In this document: piece by piece, positions 58,380 to 64,000 of the stretch
How the letters are laid out: every line of letters starts with the position of its first letter
How positions within the stretch are numbered: the stretch's first letter is position 1
Assembly: GCA_030549775.1 (NCBI GenBank)
Contig: CM060180.1
Location: 82,491,672-82,555,671, forward strand
Direction of reading: 5' to 3'
Source: Tamarix chinensis
Lineage: Eukaryota; Streptophyta; Magnoliopsida; Caryophyllales; Tamaricaceae
DNA length: 64,000 nucleotides
The notes under the pieces: generated by a model
Seen by the model: only the letters and a program-made list of their open reading frames with translations
The model's database searches: none
Told to the model about the DNA's origin: nothing
Made by a program: the position numbers and the translations under genes

Positions 58380-59030
58380 AATAAGAATAAAAATTATGAT
58401 AGTAATATTAATAATAATGTTAAATATATTAATAATAGTTTTTAATTATATAATAATTACATTCATAATTATAATAATATTAAGTATTATAACAATAATT
58501 ATCATAATTATATTAATAATTATAATAAATAAAACTATATTAATATTTATAATTACTATAATAAGAATATGAATAATTATATTTAATAATTGATTATAAT
58601 ATATATAATAATAATATTAATATTAATAATAATGACAATAACTACAAAAATTATATTAATAATTATAAGTATATTAATAGAAATAAGTATCATCATTATA
58701 TATATAATAATTAAAATTAAAATAATTATATTTTTAATAATAAGAATAAGAATAAGAATTATTATTATTATATGAATAATTATTATAACAATTCAATTAA
58801 TAATTATAGTAATAATAATTATCATAATAAATATAAAATATTATAAATATTAATATTCATAATTATATTAATTATAAAAAGTATAATAAATATATTAATA
58901 AATATGATAATTATAATTATACTAATTATATTAATAATATGAATATTTGTTATAATAATTGAATTAATAATTATAATAGTAATGTTATTAATATTACAAA
59001 TAATTATAATAATAATTACTATTATCTAAT
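58380..59030. repeat. Cryptic (ATTAAT)n-type AT repeat
   Basis: About 650 bases of irregular ATAATTATTAAT repeats with almost no G or C, inside solo LTR iii. The isoleucine-rich frame 58590-58775 is an artefact of it. Confidence 0.8.
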
Positions 59031-59449
59031 CTAACCGGTGATAATCTTATCTTGATTGGTACTGATTTGATCTGATCGCATTGATTGGTCTTGATGGGGT
59101 CTAATTGTTGTTGATCTAATTAAAAGGTGAGGAAAATAAGGCTTAACTAATAATGGCCTAAAAACACTCCCCATGCTTACAAATCTGACTCAGGGGTGTT
59201 TTACAGAAAAAACTAAGCTAAAAAGGCTAAAAGCATGATTAAAAGTAAGAAGCAAAAATAAAATAAAATAAAATAAAAATTTTGAAGCAGACTTAAGTAC
59301 AATTATGGCTTGTTTGTCTTACTTTTCTACCATGGTAGTTGTTTTGGAATAAGGCTTTTCCCCAACTTTTATACATCCATTTTTGTGCTAAAAAATACAC
59401 AAAATTGTAGCTAAGACCAAGCAATAAAACTACTTTCGCAATTATGTTT

Positions 59450-59680
59450 ACAGTATCGGTCTTGCAGTATCCAGGTGTTGCGAACGATATTTTATATGTC
59501 GTGGCGTCATTATTAAATTCTTTTTCACAACAAATATTAACAAATATCGGTATATATCGGCTGATATACGAAATTTCATCGATATCGCAGCAATAAATAT
59601 GTAATTTCCTAAAAAAACCTGCAAAACTACGGCCAATACGCGATTATGGTACCGATATTTCATTGTATGGCTAAGACTCT
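59450..59680. repeat. ATCGGTAT/ATATCGGC-rich insertion
   Basis: TATCGGTC, ATATCGGTATATATCGGC, TCGATATCGC and GTACCGATATTTC recur here and are absent from copies i and ii, so this is a later insertion of a dispersed repeat. Exact ends are unclear. Confidence 0.45.
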
Positions 59681-61390
59681 TGCTAACAATAAGCCAGACT
59701 TGCAGTTGCTCTTGCAACAGTTCTACTAGCTGAAAATAATAAGCCAAATTTAAGCCACCTGAGTTTATCAAAAGGTGATGACTTGAATATGGCTTATGCT
59801 TTACTAAATAACTCACAATTTAATCATTTAATTTGATCCGAAATTGAAGGATTTTTAGGTATTCTTTCTTGGAAAAATTGATAAGTAAATTATGCCCATT
59901 TGCAATGGATGGTCAAGCATCATGGGTTTTATCTCACTTTTTCCAAGCATGATATTATATTTTGCTATATTTTATGAGCATGGTGTTAAATGTTATTTGT
60001 CATTGAGGCTTTTACATAAAATTTAATATATAATATGATATAGTTTGATAAAAATATAGGTTAAGAGTGAAATTTCACAAGATTTGAGATGTTTTGGTGG
60101 AATAGGGGCAAAATGGTCATTTTAGGTGAATCTTGGAAATTTGAGGTCGTAGATGTGTTATTAGGTTAAATGAGTGTTAATTTTAGTGTGATATGTATTT
60201 AGTTGGGATAATTAGAATTATCCTAAGTGTTAATTTTATACGAAAATGACTTAAAATGAGCTAAGAAATCCTAAGAGCATGATCGGTATTTTATTCAAAA
60301 TGTTGGAATTTAATTATGATTTTTTGGTACGGTACTTAAAATGATATGTTGTAGTGTCGTTGTATTAATTTTGGTGAGTTGGTGAGTCATATGATTAAAG
60401 TTATGAATTAATTGTGAATAGGAATTTTATAAGAATATTATGGTCTATCTTTGTACTTGTTGTTCTTCCTTACACTTTATCATTATTCTATGTGATTATA
60501 GCATGTTTAGTTCGATTAACCATGGTGTAATTCTAAGTTTCTTCAATGATAAAAATAGTTGGTATGAATTTGGTAATAGTTGGCATCCAATTTGAAAAGT
60601 AACAATGGTAATACAGGTGGATATGTTATGACGATAAGTAACAATTGGCATCCTGCCGCCTAATAGGAGATACGCGTACTTAAAGTTTAGCAGATTACTA
60701 GTAGCTATCAAGTGTGTTTTTATCCTAGTTTGACTCTTATCTCCCATCTATGGAGGAAAAGGAGTCGAAAATGAAAGAGAAGGTGATTTAACTCTTATCT
60801 CCTCTCAGTGAGGGAAAAAGAAGTCACAGTAATACAAGTGGGTTGTTAGTTTTAATGTGATTAAGTAATCGTAAATGTGTGATCACCTAAATATGAATTC
60901 TAATACAATTATCTCATACTCATCGTAACATTTTATGCATGTATGGTACCTACTATGTTATATGATTTCCTGTGTTGTGCATGTCTTATTCTATTATTAC
61001 CTTAATCCATATGTAACGTATTAATCATCCCATGAACAGGTGTTGTCTTCTTTTGCAGGTAATTGCTAATTTGATGCTTTTAGTGTGACATCTACGATGA
61101 GTGAATCTAGGTTGATTTAGTGTATGGTTATCCAAATTTCTATACTTTAAACTTTTAGCCCACTATTATCTTTATTCTCGCTCTTCCATTTTGTAATATT
61201 GTATCATTATGGGATTATGTATTTCCCACACTATAAGTTACTTTTAATCTTCCACCCAACATACATTGGATATAGGGAGTACATCTTCTATGTTGAATTC
61301 AGCATAATACCATGTATTTCTATTTTTGGCTTCTGCAAAACCATTTTAAAAAGAAAAAAAAATTCAGTTCGTGAATATAGGAGTATTACA

Positions 61391-62740
61391 AAATTACTAT
61401 GTCATGGAAACATTCATCACATTTGTTTATAAGAACTACCATTGATAATGTGGATCCATCTGATGTACTATAATGGGTAACTGTGAAATGTATTAGTGTA
61501 AAACATACGGTTGTTGGAATTTCAAAGCTACCATGAGATTGAGGATGCGTTGGGGGCGTTTCAGATCTAGATTACAATGGCTGAAAGGTAAAGCATTAGT
61601 GCAGCTTATAAGTAAATAAGGAACAGAGCACCAAAGTGGCTAAAGCTTATAGATGGCATAAGTCTTTTATTGAGCTCAACCATAACCATTGCAACCTTAG
61701 ATGGCGGGTTTTGTTTAATCTCAATGGGAAGACTCTTAGTGAATGCACTAGATGTATTCAGACGTGAATAAGGGTACTACCTCCTCTAATTATCTGATAT
61801 GGCAAACTGTGATGCTTTTCTATGACAGCCTTACTGGAGTCAGGAATCGACTTTTTTGCGGAAAGGGATCTGACTTTGAATTCAACTGGTTGGATGAAGA
61901 TTCCACTCTGAGTTACTTTTCCATCAGTCATTACAATGTTGATCAGCACTCTCTCTTAGTTGTGTATATCTATTTTTCACCAATTTGCGCCAACTTTGCT
62001 GTAGCAAATAGAGGTCAATTTTATTCAGTTAGTAAGAATAGATGCGAGTTAGCTGGCTATGAGTGAGGAAACCATGTTGATACTCATGGGTGTAGTGTAA
62101 AATAGCAGGTGCATTTCCTTCGCACTAGATCACGTGTGATATTATGGGAATGACAAATCCATTAGTCTTACGTAGAATGTTGCTATTAAGGAGTCTGTAT
62201 GAGCATATCAAGTCTAGCTGCAGGGAGGGTTATGATGCCACGTTGGCTAACTAGGAAGGTCAACCGTAGGAAAGGAGAAGCTATGATAGGAGAATTGTTT
62301 GTGCTGCCGCAGAATATGAAGTCAGGAAGGCTAGGCACTCCGGTAATTCCAAGGCAAAAAATAGCATGTGAAGCATTTAGTGTATACTCAAGAAGTAGTT
62401 TCTGCATTGTAAGTCAAGGGCTAGATTCAAAATTTTATTAGTAGATTGGAAAGGTATTAAACCTTAACTGAGAACATCATTGCAACGATATGCTATGTGA
62501 GCTTGATCTTAGAATTTATAGACGAATAATGTGTGTTGAACGTTTTATTTTGTGTGTTTGGGTTGGGGTAAATATGGATTAGATAAATTAAGTTAAAATA
62601 GTAGATTATAAGTTTTACATATTTTTCGCGTTAGCGGGAACCACGGCTTACGATCCAGACAACTAGGTGTCAAAGCAAAGATGGCGGGGCGTGGATCTAG
62701 GACATAGGCAGATTAGGTTTTATTTTTAACGTGTGATTTT
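61391..62740. other. Unassigned region with small open frames
   Basis: No repeat is recognised. The stretch 61758-62441 has a more balanced base composition. On the minus strand 61949-61758 gives MLINIVMTDGKVTQSGIFIQ followed by PVEFKVRSLSAKK; on plus 62199-62441 gives an unrelated 80-codon frame. I do not recognise either, and neither has splice or promoter support. Confidence 0.35.
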
Positions 62741-62749
62741 CAATCAATT

Positions 62750-63836
62750 TTAACTTTTGGTGGTTACACCTTTAACCTACGGACCATCCCCTGAACCCTC
62801 ACCCTGAATTCTAATTGTTCCTTGTACCTCCTCATCTTTATCCAAGTTTTTGTGGCTATCAACTCTCACCTTAGCTACCCACTCTCTTACACAACTTACG
62901 CCATCACTCACCATTTTTATTCAAGTGTTGGAGAAGCATGCTTGGTTCAGCTCTTCTCTCTCTCTCTCTCTTTCCTTGTAAAATTTTAACTCTCCACTCC
63001 CCCTCTCCCTCTTTAGGCCATTCTTGATTTGTTCTTCATTCATTCAACTTTTGCGTTTTGAGTTCTCTCCTCTCTTTTCTTGAGTTTTTGCCTAAGTATT
63101 GAAGAACACTGCCCTTACTCTTCTTGTTGCAGAAACCGAAACCCACGCCCCTCTTCTCTTCTATTTTTGTTGCTTGGTTTTCTTCTCTTAATCCCTTATC
63201 TAACCCTATTATATATTCTCTATACATAAGGGTGTTAGATTTGAGAGAAAATTGAGGAGTTGCTTTCTTTTTTCTTCCTCCTTGGTGCACCACCCATAGT
63301 TGGAAATGGCTCTCTTTTCTTGTTTGGTTTTTTGTTAGTTGTTGTTGATATCTTGCTAGGGCTTTGTTTTTAAGGGGAAGAAGGAAGATTAGTTGGAGGC
63401 TAAGGCTTGTTAGTTCTTATTTTTATTTTTGCTATTAGTTTGAAAATGAGATAATCCATATGCTCCTATTAAATGTGTGAAAATCATATGATAGTATATG
63501 AGGATTTCAATTTTTGTGCTTAAATATGATCATGCTTGTGATTTTTGGAATATATACATGGGTCTTGATATGTAGTAATCTTTCCTTATGCATGCTAGCA
63601 TAAAATAATATGTATGAGCATCCTTTAATTATGTATATTATTATATGTATGATAGCATGCTAAAACAAGATTGATTTTTTTTTTGTAAGATAAAGTATGC
63701 ATATGTGGTGTGTAGGGTCCAACCAAGGCTAGTTGTCCTTGCCAAGCCATCTTGTTGTATTTTTTTAGCTCCCCATTAGATCCCTCATATGCTTTACTTA
63801 AATTATGATGTTGAGCATGATAGGATTTTAACATGT
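62750..63836 (+). mobile_element. 5' leader of another long LTR (copy H)
   Basis: The pyrimidine-rich run 62760-63330 (CTCTTCTCTCTCTCTC at about 62950, then CCCTCTCCCTCTTTAGG) and the following T/G-rich part (63340-63420, GATATCTTGCTAGGGC) resemble the leader of copy D (9150-9720). No terminal motif lies within the window, so assignment is tentative. Confidence 0.4.
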
Positions 63837-63839
63837 TTA

Positions 63840-64000
63840 GGGCTTGTTTGGTATGGGAATGAGAGAGGTGAAAAAAATTTCTCCCATTTTTTATTTTTTA
63901 TATCAAGTATTTAGGCATAATAAAAATATTTTTAATAAAAACCCATTATAGATCAAATTAAAATCTAAAATGAAAATTCGATCGAAAAAGACCATTTAAT
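63840..64000. mobile_element. Tourist-like MITE, cut by window end
   Basis: GGGCTTGTTTGGTATGGG follows TTA (63837-63839), the form of a Tourist/Harbinger end with its three-base duplication. Only the left end is visible. Confidence 0.5.

Larger units (their letters stand above)
57892..59922 (-). mobile_element. Solo LTR iii, TGATGC family, expanded
   Basis: Minus-strand start TGATGCTTGACCATCC (59922) and end CATATATGCATCA-like (57892). It shares CATAATTTACTTATCAATTT and AGCCATATTCAAGTCATC with copies i and ii. It is twice their length because of an AT-rich cryptic repeat (58380-59030) and an inserted ATCGGTAT-rich stretch (59450-59680). Flanks CATGT and TGGGT do not match, so the target duplication has decayed or the ends are slightly off. 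Confidence 0.7.
50651..61390 (+). mobile_element. Long LTR copy G, with two nested insertions
   Basis: The 3' end GGAGTATTACA at 61390 fits the long LTR family; the 5' end near 50651 (ATACCCTAATTTT) is degenerate. Own segments are 50651-52099, 57457-57886 and 59928-61390, about 3.35 kb together, similar to C and D. It has a pyrimidine-rich leader on either side of the Reina insertion (51360-52099 and 57457-57660), a duplicated ACTCTTATCTCC...GGGAAAAAGAAGTC unit (60730-60825) and a weak equivalent of the hairpin block at 60995-61060. Target duplication not established. Confidence 0.5.

Overview
This window looks like intergenic nuclear DNA of a flowering plant. It holds plant-type Ty3/gypsy, Ty1/copia and L1-type LINE fragments, Tourist-, Harbinger- and Stowaway-like MITEs, and no bacterial-style operons. 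I cannot name the species. I see no intact, certain host gene. The best candidate is a small multi-exon minus-strand gene at about 48.9-49.9 kb. Almost every long open frame is either a retroelement remnant or a stop-poor low-complexity strand.

Positions 1-27443 are dominated by one family of very long LTR-like sequences (about 3-5 kb each). They start TGTAAYAYCCC, end GGRGTGTTACA, and carry no internal gag-pol. Terminal motifs and 5-bp target duplications reconstruct a nested stack. Host LTR K lies at 4395-5679, 8711-8740 and 26989-27443. It is interrupted by C (5680-8710) and by D (8741-26988). D is itself interrupted by a LINE (10051-15253) and by F (15762-25673). F is interrupted by B (19109-23967). 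A (1-3611) and X (3612-4394) are partial copies at the left edge. Members carry minisatellite blocks, a telomere-like TAGGGTTT array, homopurine:homopyrimidine tracts and a conserved hairpin cluster near the 3' end.

Positions 27444-41200 hold a decayed copia element split by a 1.3-kb Harbinger-like element with TAA duplications, a Tourist-like MITE, a palindromic CGAGCC-rich MITE, a 5'-truncated Ty3/gypsy pol, and several kb with no recognisable feature. Positions 41215-45360 are a second, 5'-truncated LINE on the minus strand, split by a 996-bp solo LTR with a perfect AAACC duplication. Two further relatives of that solo LTR lie at 46643-47585 and 57892-59922.

Positions 48566-50650 hold the candidate host gene and a Stowaway-like MITE. 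Positions 50651-61390 are another long LTR (G). It is interrupted by a complete but mutated Reina-type chromovirus (52105-57451, 410-bp LTRs, TTTTC duplication, tRNA-Met primer site, chromodomain) and by the third TGATGC-family solo LTR. The right edge (61391-64000) has an unassigned stretch, the pyrimidine-rich part of one more long LTR, and a MITE cut by the window end.

All percentages and alignments here were judged by eye; no search was run.
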